The notes under the pieces were generated by a model. That model had not been told where the DNA came from. It searched no databases and worked only from the letters and a program-made list of their open reading frames with translations. A stretch of 64,000 bases of DNA from Petrolisthes cinctipes (lineage: Eukaryota > Arthropoda > Malacostraca > Decapoda > Porcellanidae): contig JAWQEG010000003.1 of NCBI GenBank assembly GCA_033782935.1, forward strand, positions 5,344,501 to 5,408,500. Direction: 5' to 3'. This document shows positions 1 through 10,398 of this stretch, piece by piece. Position numbers and translations under genes: made by a program. Position 1 is the first letter of the stretch, and each line of letters begins with the position of its first letter.

Positions 1-191
1 ACAGAAGATGCATGCACATATCGACTTTTGGGCACCTAAAAGATCGATTTTCAGTATGTTTTTGGCCTGTATTTTGAAAATACTCTAACACGGAGTAGGC
101 ATGTACAGATACCTTCTGGGACCTCTAAATATCGAATTTTCGGGTGTTTTGGGACTGAATTTGAGATATCGACTTTTTGGCACCTAAAATG
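1..191 (+). repeat. Truncated HOR unit at left edge (end of B2, complete C1)
   Basis: Bases 1-43 are the end of a B monomer (cagaagatgcatgcac, cttttgggcacc). Bases 44-191 are a complete 148-bp C1 monomer (ttttggcctg, ataccttctgggacctct, gagatatcgac). The array therefore continues to the left of the window. Confidence 0.9.
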
Positions 192-868
192 TCGATTTTT
201 AGCATGTTTTTAGCCTATATTTTGAAAATATTCTAGCACTGTGTAGGCATGTACAGATTGCTTCTGGGACCCCAAAATATTGAATTTTCGGGTGTTTTGA
301 GCCTGAATTTGAGATATAAACGGGTACAGAAGATACATGCACATATTGACTTTGGGCATCTAAAATATCGATTTTCAGCATGTTTTGGGCCTGTATTTTG
401 AAAATACTCTAACACTGAGTAGGCATGTACAGATTGCTTCTGGGTCCCCAAAATATTGCATTTTCGGGTGTTTTGAGCCTGAATTTGAGATAAAAACGGG
501 TACAGAAGATACATGCACATATTGACTTTGGGCACCAAAAATATCGATTTTCAGCATGTTTTGGGCCTGAATTTTGAAAATACTCTAACACGGAGTAGGC
601 ATGTACAGATCGCTTCTGGGACCCCAAAATATCGAATTTTCGGGTGTTTTGAGCCTGAATTTGAGATATAAACGGGTACTGAAGATGCATGCACATATCG
701 ACTTTTGTGCACCTAAAAGATCGATTTTCAGTATGTTTTGAGCATGTATTTTGAAAATACTCTAACACGGAGTAGGCATGTACAGATCGCTTCTGGGACC
801 CCTAAATATCAAATTTTCGAGTGTTTTGGGACTGAATTTGAGATATCGACTTTTTGGCACCTAAAAGA
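192..868 (+). repeat. Tetrameric HOR unit, 677 bp (A-long, B/A hybrid, B, C2)
   Basis: Monomers start at 192 (176 bp), 368 (176 bp), 544 (177 bp) and 721 (148 bp). The extra member at 368 begins as the A-like B variant (gcctgtattttg, cactgagtagg) and ends as A (acagaagatacatgcac, gactttgggcacc). A second B at 544 then follows. It reads as the product of exchange between an A and a B monomer within their shared central sequence. It also has private changes (gggtcccc, attgcatt, gataaaaac). Confidence 0.88.
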
Positions 869-1850
869 TCGATTTTTAGCATGTTTTTAGCCTATATTTT
901 GAAAATATTCTAGCACTGTACAGATTGCTTCTGGGACCCCAATATATTGAATTTTCGGGTGTTTTGAGCCTGAATTTGAGATATAAACGGGTACAGATGA
1001 TACATGCACATATTGACTTTGGGCACCAAAAATATCGATTTTCAGCATGTTTTGGGCCTGAATTTTGAAAATACTCTAACACGGAGTAGGCATGTACAGA
1101 TCGCTTCTGGGACCCCAAAATATCGAATTTTCGGGTGTTTAGAGCCAGAATTTGAGATATAAACGGGTACTGAAGATGCATGCACATATCGACTTTTGGG
1201 CACCTAAAAGATCGATTTTCAGTATGTTTTGAGCATGTATTTTGAAAATACTCTAACACGGAGTAGGCATGTACAGATTGCTTCTGGGACCCCTAAATAT
1301 CGAATTTTCGGGTGTTTTGGGACTAAATTTGAGATATCGACTTTTTGGAACCTAAAAGATCGATTTTTAGCATGTTTTTAGCCTATATTTTGAAAATATT
1401 CTAGCACTGTACAGATTGCTTCTGGGACCCCAAAATATTGAATTTTCGGGTGTTTTGAGCCTGAATTTGAGATATAAACGGGTACAGAAGATACATGCAC
1501 AAATTGACTTTGGGCATCTAAAATATCGATTTTCAGCATGTTTTGGGCCTGTATTTTGAAAATACTCTAACACGGAGTAGGCATGTACAGATTGCTTCTG
1601 GGACCCCAAAATATTGAATTTTCGGGTGTTTTGAGCCTGAATTTGAGATATAAACGGGTACTGAAGATGCATGCACATATCGACTTTTGGGCACCTAAAA
1701 GATCGATTTTCAGTATGTTTTTGGCCTGTATTTTGAAAATACTCTAATACGGAGTAGGCATGTACAGATACCTTCTGGGACCTCTAAATATCATATTTTC
1801 GGGTGTTTTGGGACTGAATTTGAGATATCGATTTTTTGGCACCTAAAATG

Positions 1851-2175
1851 TCGATTTTCAGCATGTTTTTAGCCTATATTTTGAAAATATTATAGCACTG
1901 TGTAGGCATGTACAGATTGCTTCTGGGACCCCAAAATATTGAATTTTCGGGTGTTTTGAGCCTGAATTTGAGATATAAACGGGTACTGAAGATGCATGCA
2001 CATATCGACTTTTGTGCACCTAAAAGATCGATTTTCAGTATGTTTTGAGCATGTATTTTGAAAATACTCTAACACGGAGTAGGCATGTACAGATCGCTTC
2101 TGGGACCCCTAAATATCGAATTTTCGGGTGTTTTGGGGATGAATTTGAGATATCGAATTTTTGGCACCTAAAAGA
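1851..2175 (+). repeat. Dimeric HOR unit, 325 bp (A/B hybrid, C2)
   Basis: The first monomer starts as A-long (gtgtaggcatg, aatattgaatt) but ends as B (actgaagatgcatgcac, cttttgtgcacc). It is followed directly by C2, so B is missing. The crossover lies in the shared stretch gagcctgaatttgagatata. Units of the same architecture start at 6144, 9760, 12373, 15486, 18099, 21212, 25329, 31440, 33739, 35223, 36039, 37523 and 44952 (the last is 324 bp). This is a recurrent, amplified variant. Confidence 0.88.
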
Positions 2176-3668
2176 TCGATTTTTAGCATGTTTTTAGCCT
2201 ATATCTTGAAAATATTCTAGCACTGTACAGATTGCATCTGGGACCCTAAAATATTGAATTTTCGGGTGTTTTGAGCCTGAATTTGAGATATAAACGGGTA
2301 CAGAAGATACATGCACATATTGACTTTAGGCACCAAAAATATCGATTTCCAGCATGTTTTGGGCCTGAATTTTGAAAATACTCTAACACGTAGTAGGCAT
2401 GTACAGATCGCTTCTGGGACCCCAAAATATCAAGTTTTCGGGTGTTTAGGGCCAGAATTTGAGATATAAACGGGTACAGAAGATGCATGCACATATCGAC
2501 TTTTGGGCACCTAAAAGATCGATTTTCAGTATGTTTTTGGCCTGTATTTTGAAAATACTCTAACACGGAGTAGGCATGTACAGATACCTTCTGGGACCTC
2601 TAAATATATAATTTTCGGGTGTTTTGGGACTGAATTTGAGATATCGATTTTTTGGCACCTAAAATGTCGATTTTTAGCATGTTTTTAGCCTATATTTTGA
2701 AAATATTCTAGCACTGTGTAGGCATGTACAGATTGCTTCTGGGACCCCAAAATATTGAATTTTCGGGTGTTTTGAGCCTGAATTTGAGATATAAACGGGT
2801 ACAGAAGATACATGCACATATTGACTTTGGGTATCTAAAATATCGATTTTCAGCATTTTTTGGGCCTGTATTTTGAAAATACTCTAACACTGAGTAGGCA
2901 TGTACAGATTGCTTCTGGGACCCCAAAATATTGAATTTTCGGGTGTTTTGAGCCTGAATTTGAGATATAAACGGGTACTGAAGATGCATGCACATATCGA
3001 CTTTTGTGCACCTAAAAGATCGATTTTCAGTATGTTTTGAGCATGTATTTTGAAAATACTCTAACACGGCGTAGGCATGTACAGATCGCTTCGGGGACCC
3101 CTAAATATCGAATTTTCGGGTGTTTTGGGACTGAATTTGAGATATCGACTTTTTGGCACCTAAAAGATCGATTTTTAGCATGTTTTTAACCTATATTTTG
3201 AAAATATTCTAGCACTGAGTAGGCATATACAGATTGCTTCTGGAACCCCAAAATATTGAATTTTCGGGTGTTTTGAGCCTGATTTTGAGATATAAACGGG
3301 TACAGAAGATACATGCACATATTGACTTTGGGCACCAAAAATATCGATTTTCAGCATGTTTTGGGCCTGAATTTTGAAAATACTCTAACACGGAGTAGGC
3401 ATGTACAGATCGCTTCTGGGACCCCAAAATATCGAATTTTCGGGTGTTTAGGGCCAGAATTTGAGATATAAACGGGTACAGAAGATGCATGCACATATCG
3501 ACTTTTGGGCACCTAAAAGATCGATTTTCAGTATGTTTTTGGCCTGTATTTTGAAAATACTCTAACACGGAGTAGGCATGTACAGATACCTTCTGGGACC
3601 TCTAAATATCGAATTTTCGGGTGTTTTGGGACTGAATTTGAGATATCGACTTTTTGGCACCTAAAATG

Positions 3669-3844
3669 TCGATTTTTAGCATGTTTTTAGCCTATATTTT
3701 GAAAATATTCTAGCACTGTGTAGGCATGTACAGATTGCTTCTGGGACCCCAAAATATTGAATTTTCGGGTGTTTTGAGCCTGAATTTGAGATATAAACGG
3801 GTACAGAAGATACATGCACATATTGACTTTGGGCATCTAAAATA
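3669..3844 (+). repeat. Reference monomer, class A-long (176 bp)
   Basis: Class A begins tcgatttttagcatg, continues with tttttagcctatattttg, and carries gaaaatattctagcactg where B and C have gaaaatactctaacac. This long form keeps the segment gtgtaggcatgtacag. It has attgcttc, aatattgaatt and catattgacttt where B has atcgcttc, aatatcgaatt and catatcgactttt, so three CpG positions are TpG. It is one base shorter than B just before the next tcgatttt. A-long normally follows a C monomer ending in ctaaaatg. Confidence 0.93.
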
Positions 3845-4021
3845 TCGATTTTCAGCATGTTTTGGGCCTGTATTTTGAAAATACTCTAACACTGAGTAGG
3901 TATGTACAGATTGCTTCTGGGACCCCAAAATATTGAATTTTCGGGTGTTTTGAGCCTGAATTTGAGATATGAACGGGTACTGAAGATGCATGCACATATC
4001 GACTTTTGTGCACCTAAAAGA
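3845..4021 (+). repeat. Reference monomer, class B, A-like variant (177 bp)
   Basis: Class B begins tcgattttcagcatgttttgg. This variant has gcctgtattttg, cactgagtagg, attgcttc and aatattgaatt in its first two-thirds, all A-like features. It then ends as typical B with actgaagatgcatgcac and cgacttttgtgcacc. It is full length at 177 bp, which is 59 codons, so an open frame on either strand is kept through it. It contains the palindrome atgcat. It may itself be an old A/B recombinant. Confidence 0.9.
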
Positions 4022-4047
4022 TCGATTTTCAGTATGTTTTGAGCATG

Positions 4048-4060
4048 TATTTTGAAAATA
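4048..4060. other. Conserved 13-bp dyad tattttgaaaata (representative)
   Basis: The sequence tattttgaaaata is a perfect palindrome around a central g. A close form (gaattttgaaaatac) occurs in B and tattttgaaaatatt in A. It is present once per monomer through the whole window and is one of the least variable stretches. AT-rich dyads of this kind are common in centromeric satellites, but no binding protein can be named from sequence. Confidence 0.5.
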
Positions 4061-4099
4061 CTCTAACACGGAGTAGGCATGTACAGATCGCTTCTGGGA

Positions 4100-4114
4100 C
4101 CCCTAAATATCGAA
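4100..4114 (-). other. Weak CENP-B-box-like motif in C monomers (representative)
   Basis: Read on the minus strand, cccctaaatatcgaa is TTCGATATTTAGGGG. The established core of the CENP-B box is TTCGNNNNANNCGGG. Here TTCG and GGG are present at the right spacing, but the central A is T and the C before GGG is G. Seven of nine core positions match. It recurs in C2 monomers, and B monomers have the similar TTCGATATTTTGGGG. A monomers have lost the CpG (TTCAATATT). Two core mismatches make binding doubtful. Confidence 0.2.
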
Positions 4115-4169
4115 TTTTCGGGTGTTTTGGGACTGAATTTGAGATATCGACTTTTTGGCACCTAAAAGA

Positions 4170-4335
4170 TCGATTTTTAGCATGTTTTTAGCCTATATTT
4201 TGAAAATATTCTAGCACTGTACAGATTGCTTCTGGGACCCCAAAATATTGAATTTTCGGGTGTTTTGAGCCTGAATTTGAGATATAAACGGGTACAAAAG
4301 ATACATGCACATATTGACTTTGGGCACCAAAAATA
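4170..4335 (+). repeat. Reference monomer, class A-short (166 bp)
   Basis: This is class A with 10 bp missing: the long form's cactgtgtaggcatgtacag is reduced to cactgtacag. The deleted segment begins and ends in gt/tgt, again consistent with a microhomology deletion. A-short is the reason HOR units come in 491 and 501 bp lengths. It normally follows a C monomer ending in ctaaaaga. Confidence 0.93.
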
Positions 4336-4512
4336 TCGATTTTCAGCATGTTTTGGGCCTGAATTTTGAAAATACTCTAACACGGAGTAGGCATGTACAG
4401 ATCGCTTATGGGACCCCAAAATATCGAATTTTCGGGTGTTTAGGGCCAGAATTTGAGATATAAACGGGTACAGAAGATGCATGCACATATCGACTTTTGG
4501 GCACCTAAAAGA
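4336..4512 (+). repeat. Reference monomer, class B2 (177 bp)
   Basis: This B subtype has gcctgaattttg, cacggagtagg and atcgaatt, then the diagnostic tgtttagggccagaattt in place of tgttttgagcctgaattt. It ends with acagaagatgcatgcac and cttttgggcacc. B2 is usually followed by C1, while B monomers ending actgaag and cttttgtgcacc are usually followed by C2. This copy also has the rare gcttatggg variant shared with 8.2 kb, 22.6 kb, 26.7 kb and 28.7 kb. Confidence 0.9.
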
Positions 4513-4660
4513 TCGATTTTCAGTATGTTTTTGGCCTGTATTTTGAAAATACTCTAACACGGAGTAGGCATGTACAGATACCTTCTGGGAGCTCTAAATA
4601 TCGAATTTTCGGGTGTTTTGGGACTGAATTTGAGATATCGATTTTTTGGCACCTAAAATG
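4513..4660 (+). repeat. Reference monomer, class C1 (148 bp)
   Basis: Subtype C1 has tatgtttttggcctgtattttg and ataccttctgggacctct where C2 has gagcatg and atcgcttctgggacccct. It shares the 29-bp deletion and the gagatatcga fusion. It usually ends ctaaaatg, which couples it to a following A-long monomer. This copy has gggagctct, a variant also seen at 8.39, 10.33 and 16.05 kb. Confidence 0.9.
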
Positions 4661-7600
4661 TCGATTTTTAGCATGTTTTTAGCCTATATTTTGAAAATAT
4701 TATAGCACTGTGTAGGCATGTACAGATTGCTTCTGGGACCCCAAAATATTGAATTTTCGGGTGTTTTGAGCCTGAATTTGAGATATAAACGGGTACAGAA
4801 GATACATGCACATATTGACTTTGGGCATCTAAAATATCGATTTTCAGCATGTTTTGGGCCTGTATTTTGAAAATACTCTAACACTGAGTAGGCATGTACA
4901 GATTGCTTCTGGGACCCCAAAATATTGAATTTTCGGGTGTTTTGAGCCTGAATTTGAGATATAAACGGGTACTGAAGATGCATGCACATATCGACTTTTG
5001 TGCACCTAAAAGATCGATTTTCTGTATGTTTTGAGCATGTATTTTGAAAATACTCTAACACGGAGTAGGCATGTACAGATCGCTTCTGGGACCCCTAAAT
5101 ATCGAATTTTCGGGTGTTTTGGGACTGAATTTGAGATATCGACTTTTTGGCACCTAAAAGATCGATTTTTAGCATGTTTTTAGCCTATATTTTGAAAATA
5201 TTCTAGCACTGTACAGATTGCTTCTGGGACCCCAAAATATTGAATTTTCGGGTGTTTTGAGCCTGAATTTGAGATATAAACGGGTACAGAAGATACATGC
5301 ACATATTGACTTTGGGCACCAAAAATATCGATTTTCAGCATGTTTTGGGCCTGAATTTTGAAAATACTCTAACACGGAGTAGGCATGTACAGATCGCTTC
5401 TGGGACCCCAAAATATCGAATTTTCGGGTGTTTTGAGCCTGAATTTGAGATATAAACGGGTACTGAAGATGCATGCACATATCGACTTTTGTGCACCTAA
5501 AAGATCGATTTTCAGTATGTTTTGAGCATGTATTTTGAAAATACTCTAACACGGTGTAGGCATGTACAGATCGCTTCTGGGACCCCTAAATATCGAATTT
5601 TCGGGTGTTTTGGGACTGAATTTGAGATATCGAATTTTAGGCACCTAAAAGATCGATTTTTAGCATGTTTTTAGCCTATATTTTGAAAATATTCTAGCAC
5701 TGTACAGATTGCTTCTGGGACCCCAAAATATTGAATTTTCGGGTGTTTTGAGCCTGAATTTGAGATATAAACGGGTACAGAAGATACATGCACAAATTGA
5801 CTTTGGGCATCTAAAATATCGATTTTCAGCATGTTTTGGGCCTGTATTTTGAAAATACTCTAACACTGAGTAGGCATGTACAGATTGCTTCTGGGACCCC
5901 AAAATATTGAATTTTCGGGTGTTTTGAGCCTGAATTTGAGATATAAACGGGTACTGAAGATGCATGCACATATCGACTTTTGGGCACCTAAAAGATCGAT
6001 TTTCAGTATGTTTTTGGCCTGTATTTTGAAAATACTCTAACACGGAGTAGGCATGTACAAATACCTTCTGGGACCTCTAAATATCATATTTTCGGGTGTT
6101 TTGGGACTGAATTTGAGATATCGATTTTTTGGCACCTAAAATGTCGATTTTCAGCATGTTTTTAGCCTATATTTTGAAAATATTATAGCACTGTGTAGGC
6201 ATGTACAGATTGCTTCTGGGACCCCAAAATATTGAATTTTCGGGTGTTTTGAGCCTGAATTTGAGATATAAACGGGTACTGAAGATGCATGCACATATCG
6301 ACTTTTGTGCACCTAAAAGATCGATTTTCAGTATGTTTTGAGCATGTATTTTGAAAATACTCTAACACGGAGTAGGCATGTACAGATCGCTTCTGGGACC
6401 CCTAAATATCGAATTTTCGGGTGTTTTGGGACTGAATTTGAGATATCGAATTTTTGGCACCTAAAAGATCGATTTTTAGCATGTTTTTAGCCTATATCTT
6501 GAAAATATTCTAGCACTGTACAGACTGCATCTGGGACCCCAAAATATTGAATTTTCGGGTGTTTTGAGGCTGAATTTGAGATATAAACGGGTACAGAAGA
6601 TACATGCACATATTGACTTTAGGCACCAAAAATATCGATTTCCAGCATGTTTTGGGCCTGAATTTTGAAAATACTCTAACACATAGTAGGCATGTACAGA
6701 TCGCTTCTGGGACCCCAAAATATCAAGTTTTCGGGTGTTTAGGGCCAGAATTTGAGATATAAACGGGTACAGAAGATGCATGCACATATCGACTTTTGGG
6801 CACCTAAAAGATCGATTTTCAGTATGTTTTTGGCCTGTATTTTGAAAATACTCTAACACGGAGTAGGCATGTACAGATACCTTCTGGGACCTCTAAATAT
6901 AGAATTTTCGGGTGTTTTGGGACTGAATTTGAGATATCGATTTTTTGGCACCTAAAATGTCGATTTTTAGCATGTTTTTAGCCTATATTTTGAAAATATT
7001 CTAGCACTGTGTAGGCATGTACAGATTGCTTCTGGGACCCCAAAATATTGAATTTTCGGGTGTTTTGAGCCTGAATTTGAGATATAAACGGGTACAGAAG
7101 ATACATGCACATATTGACTTTGGGTATCTAAAATATCGATTTTCAGCATTTTTTGGGCCTGTATTTTGAAAATACTCTAACACTGAGTAGGCATGTACAG
7201 ATTGCTTCTGGGAACCCAAAATATTGAATTTTCGGGTGTTTTGAGCCTGAATTTGAGATATAAACGGGTACTGAAGTTGCATGCACATATCGACTTTTGT
7301 GCACCTAAAAGATCGATTTTCAGTATGTTTTGAGCATGTATTTTGAAAATACTCTAACACGGCGTAGGCATGTACAGATCGCTTCGGGGACCCCTAAATA
7401 TCGAATTTTCGGGTGTTTTGGGACTGAATTTGAGATATCGACTTTTTGGCACCTAAAAGATCGATTTTTAGCATGTTTTTAACCTATATTTTGAAAATAT
7501 TCTAGCACTGAGTAGGCATATACAGATTGCTTCTGGAACCCCAAAATATTGAATTTTCGGGTGTTTTGAGCCTGATTTTGAGATATAAACGGGTACAGAA

Positions 7601-8462
7601 GATACATGCACATATTGACTTTGGGCACCAAAAATATCGATTTTCAGCATGTTTTGGGCCTGAATTTTGAAAATACTCTAACACGGAGTAGGCATGTACA
7701 GATCGCTTCTGGGACCCCAAAATATCGAATTTTCGGGTGTTTAGGGCCAGAATTTGAGATATAAACGGGTACAGAAGATGCATGCACATATCGACTTTTG
7801 GGCACCTAAAAGATCGATTTTCAGTATGTTTTTGGCCTGTATTTTGAAAATACTCTAACACGGAGTAGGCATGTACAGATACCTTCTGGGACCTCTAAAT
7901 ATCGAATTTTCGGGTGTTTTGGGACTGAATTTGAGATATCGACTTTTTGGCACCTAAAATGTCGATTTTTAGCATGTTTTTAGCCTATATTTTGAAAATA
8001 TTCTAGCACTGTGTAGGCATGTACAGATTGCTTCTGGGACCCCAAAATATTGAATTTTCGGGTGTTTTGAGCCTGAATTTGAGATATAAACGGGTACAGA
8101 AGATACATGCACATATTGACTTTGGGCACCAAAAATATCGATTTTCAGCATGTTTTGGGCCTGAATTTTGAAAATACTCTAACACGGAGTAGGCATGTAC
8201 AGATCGCTTATGGGACCCCAAAATATCGAATTTTCGGGTGTTTAGGGCCAGAATTTGAGATATAAACGGGTACAGAAGATGCATGCACATATCGACTTTT
8301 GGGCACCTAAAAGATCGATTTTCAGTATGTTTTTGGCCTGTATTTTGAAAATACTCTAACACGGAGTAGGCATGTACAGATACCTTCTGGGAGCTCTAAA
8401 TATCGAATTTTCGGGTGTTTTGGGACTGAATTTGAGATATCGATTTTTTGGCACCTAAAATG

Positions 8463-8777
8463 TCGATTTTTAGCATGTTTTTAGCCTATATTTTGAAAAT
8501 ATTCTAGCACTGTACAGATTGCTTCTGGGACCCCAAAATATCGAATTTTCGGGTGTTTTGAGACTGAATTTGAGATATAAACGGGTACTGAAGATGCATG
8601 CACATATCGACTTTTGTGCACCTAAAAGATCGATTTTCAGTATGTTTTGAGCATGTATTTTGAAAATACTCTAACACGGTGTAGGCATGTACAGATCGCT
8701 TCGGGGACCCCTAAATATCGAATTTTCGGGTGTTTTGGGACTGAATTTGAGATATCGAATTTTAGGCACCTAAAAGA
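8463..8777 (+). repeat. Dimeric HOR unit, 315 bp, at the left edge of the 5.7-kb duplication
   Basis: Monomers of 167 and 148 bp. The first starts as A but follows a C monomer ending ctaaaatg while carrying the A-short deletion (cactgtacag). That breaks the usual coupling. It then has atcgaatt and gagactgaattt before ending as B. It looks like a recombination product. It coincides with where similarity between the two 5726-bp copies begins (about 8.51 kb). Confidence 0.8.
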
Positions 8778-10084
8778 TCGATTTTTAGCATGTTTTTAGC
8801 CTATATTTTGAAAATATTCTAGCACTGTACAGATTGCTTCTGGGACCCCAAAATATTGAATTTTCGGGTGTTTTGAGCCTGAATTTGAGATATAAACGGG
8901 TACAGAAGATACATGCACATATTGACTTTGGGCACCAAAAATATCGATTTTCAGCATGTTTTGGGCCTGAATTTTGAAAATACTCTAACACGGAGTAGGC
9001 ATGTACAGATCGCTTCTGGGACCCCAAAATATCGAATTTTCGGGTGTTTAGGGCCAGAATTTGAGATATAAACGGGTACAGAAGATGCATGCACATATCG
9101 ACTTTTGGGCACCTAAAAGATCGATTTTCAGTATGTTTTGAGCATGTATTTTGAAAATACTCTAACACGGAGTAGGCATGTACAGATCGCTTCTGGGACC
9201 CCTAAATATCGAATTTTCTGGTGTTTTTGGACTAAATTTGAGATATCGACTTTTTGGCACCTAAAAGATCGATTTTTAGCATGTTTTTAGCCTATATTTT
9301 GAAAATATTCTAGCACTGTACAGATTGCTTCTGGGACCCCAAAATAATGAATTTTCGGGTGTTTTGAGCCTGAATTTGAGATATAAACGGGTACAGAAGA
9401 TACATGCACAAATTGACTTTGGGCATCTAAAATATCGATTTTCAGCATGTTTTGGGCCTGTATTTTGAAAATACTCTAACACTGAGTAGGCATGTACAGA
9501 TTGCTTCTGGGACCCCAAAATATTGAATTTTCGGGTGTTTTGAGCCTGAATTTGAGATATAAACGGGTACTGAAGATGCATGCACATATCGACTTTTGGG
9601 CACCTAAAAGATCGATTTTCAGTATGTTTTTGGCCTGTATTTTGAAAATACTCTAACACGGAGTAGGCATGTACAGATACCTTCTGGGACCTCTAAATAT
9701 CATATTTTCGGGTGTTTTGGGACTGAATTTGAGATATCGATTTTTTGGCACCTAAAATGTCGATTTTCAGCATGTTTTTAGCCTATATTTTGAAAATATT
9801 CTAGCACTGTGTAGGCATGTACAGATTGCTTCTGGGACCCCAAAATATTAAATTTTCGGGTGTTTTGAGCCTGAATTTGAGATATAAACGGGTACTGAAG
9901 ATGCATGCACATATCGACTTTTGTGCACCTAAAAGATCGATTTTCAGTATGTTTTGAGCATGTATTTTGAAAATACTCTAACACGGAGTAGGCATGTACA
10001 GATCGCTTCTGGGACCCCTAAATATCGAATTTTCGGGTGTTTTGGGACTGAATTTGAGATATCGACTTTTTGGCACCTAAAAGA

Positions 10085-10398
10085 TCGATTTTTAGCATGT
10101 TTTTAGCCTATATTTTGAAAATATTCTAGCACTGTACAGATTGCATCTGGGACCCCAAAATATCGAATTTTCGGGTGTTTTGAGCCTGAATTTGAGATAT
10201 AAACGGGTACAGAAGATACATGCACATATTGACTTTAGGCACCAAAAATATCGATTTTCAGCATGTTTTGGGCCTGAATTTTGAAAATACTCTAACACGG
10301 AGTAGGCATGTACAGATACCTTCTGGGAGCTCTAAATATCGAATTTTCGGGTGTTTTGGGACTGAATTTGAGATATCGATTTTTTGGCACCTAAAATG
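10085..10398 (+). repeat. Dimeric HOR unit, 314 bp (A-short, B/C1 hybrid)
   Basis: The first monomer is A-short (166 bp). The second, starting at 10251 (148 bp), begins as B (cagcatgttttgggcctgaattttg) and ends as C1 (ataccttctggg, gggactgaatttgagatatcga). The switch lies within the stretch aatactctaacacgg to catgtacagat that B and C1 share. The same hybrid starts at 12864, 15977 and 18590. It marks one recombination event spread by the two nested duplications. Confidence 0.88.

Larger units (their letters stand above)
3669..4169 (+). repeat. Representative 501-bp HOR unit (A-long, B, C2)
   Basis: Three monomers of 176, 177 and 148 bp form a trimer. Starts of the long-type units in the first 8 kb include 2667, 3168, 3669, 4661, 6960, 7461 and 7962. 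501 is a multiple of three (167 codons), so the shadow open frames recur in the same frame in successive units of this type. Confidence 0.92.
4022..4169 (+). repeat. Reference monomer, class C2 (148 bp)
   Basis: Class C begins tcgattttcagtatg. Subtype C2 continues ttttgagcatgtattttg and has atcgcttctgggacccct. It ends gggactgaatttgagatatcgac and lacks the 29 bp (aaacgggtac through cacatat) found in A and B. The missing stretch is flanked by atat at both ends, consistent with a microhomology deletion that was then fixed in the class. The fusion makes a gatatc site present about once per HOR and absent from ordinary A and B monomers. Confidence 0.93.
4170..4660 (+). repeat. Representative 491-bp HOR unit (A-short, B2, C1)
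   Basis: Three monomers of 166, 177 and 148 bp. This is the commonest unit in the window. The 10-bp difference from the 501-bp unit lies wholly in monomer A. Because 491 is not a multiple of three, the shadow frames shift from one unit to the next, which argues against any selected coding function. Confidence 0.92.
869..8462 (+). repeat. HOR block containing an imperfect duplication with offset 4293 bp
   Basis: HOR units start at 869, 1360, 1851, 2176, 2667, 3168, 3669, 4170, 4661, 5162, 5653, 6144, 6469, 6960, 7461 and 7962. The segment ~1.36-3.83 kb recurs at ~5.65-8.13 kb. Shared rare variants include cacaaattgac (1499/5792), atcatatttt (~1791/6084), tattatagcac (~1885/6178), ctatatcttg (2213/6494), atttccagc and atcaagtttt. 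Several private substitutions show it is not recent. After ~8.13 kb the sequence instead matches ~4.33-4.66 kb (gcttatggg, gggagctct) with offset 3802 bp, which is 4293-491: one HOR unit was lost in the second copy. Confidence 0.85.

Noticed and set aside
4048..4060. Promoter, terminator or replication origin based on the AT-rich dyad.
   Set aside because: The dyad is present in every monomer and has no accompanying signals. Calling hundreds of promoters or origins would be unsupported.
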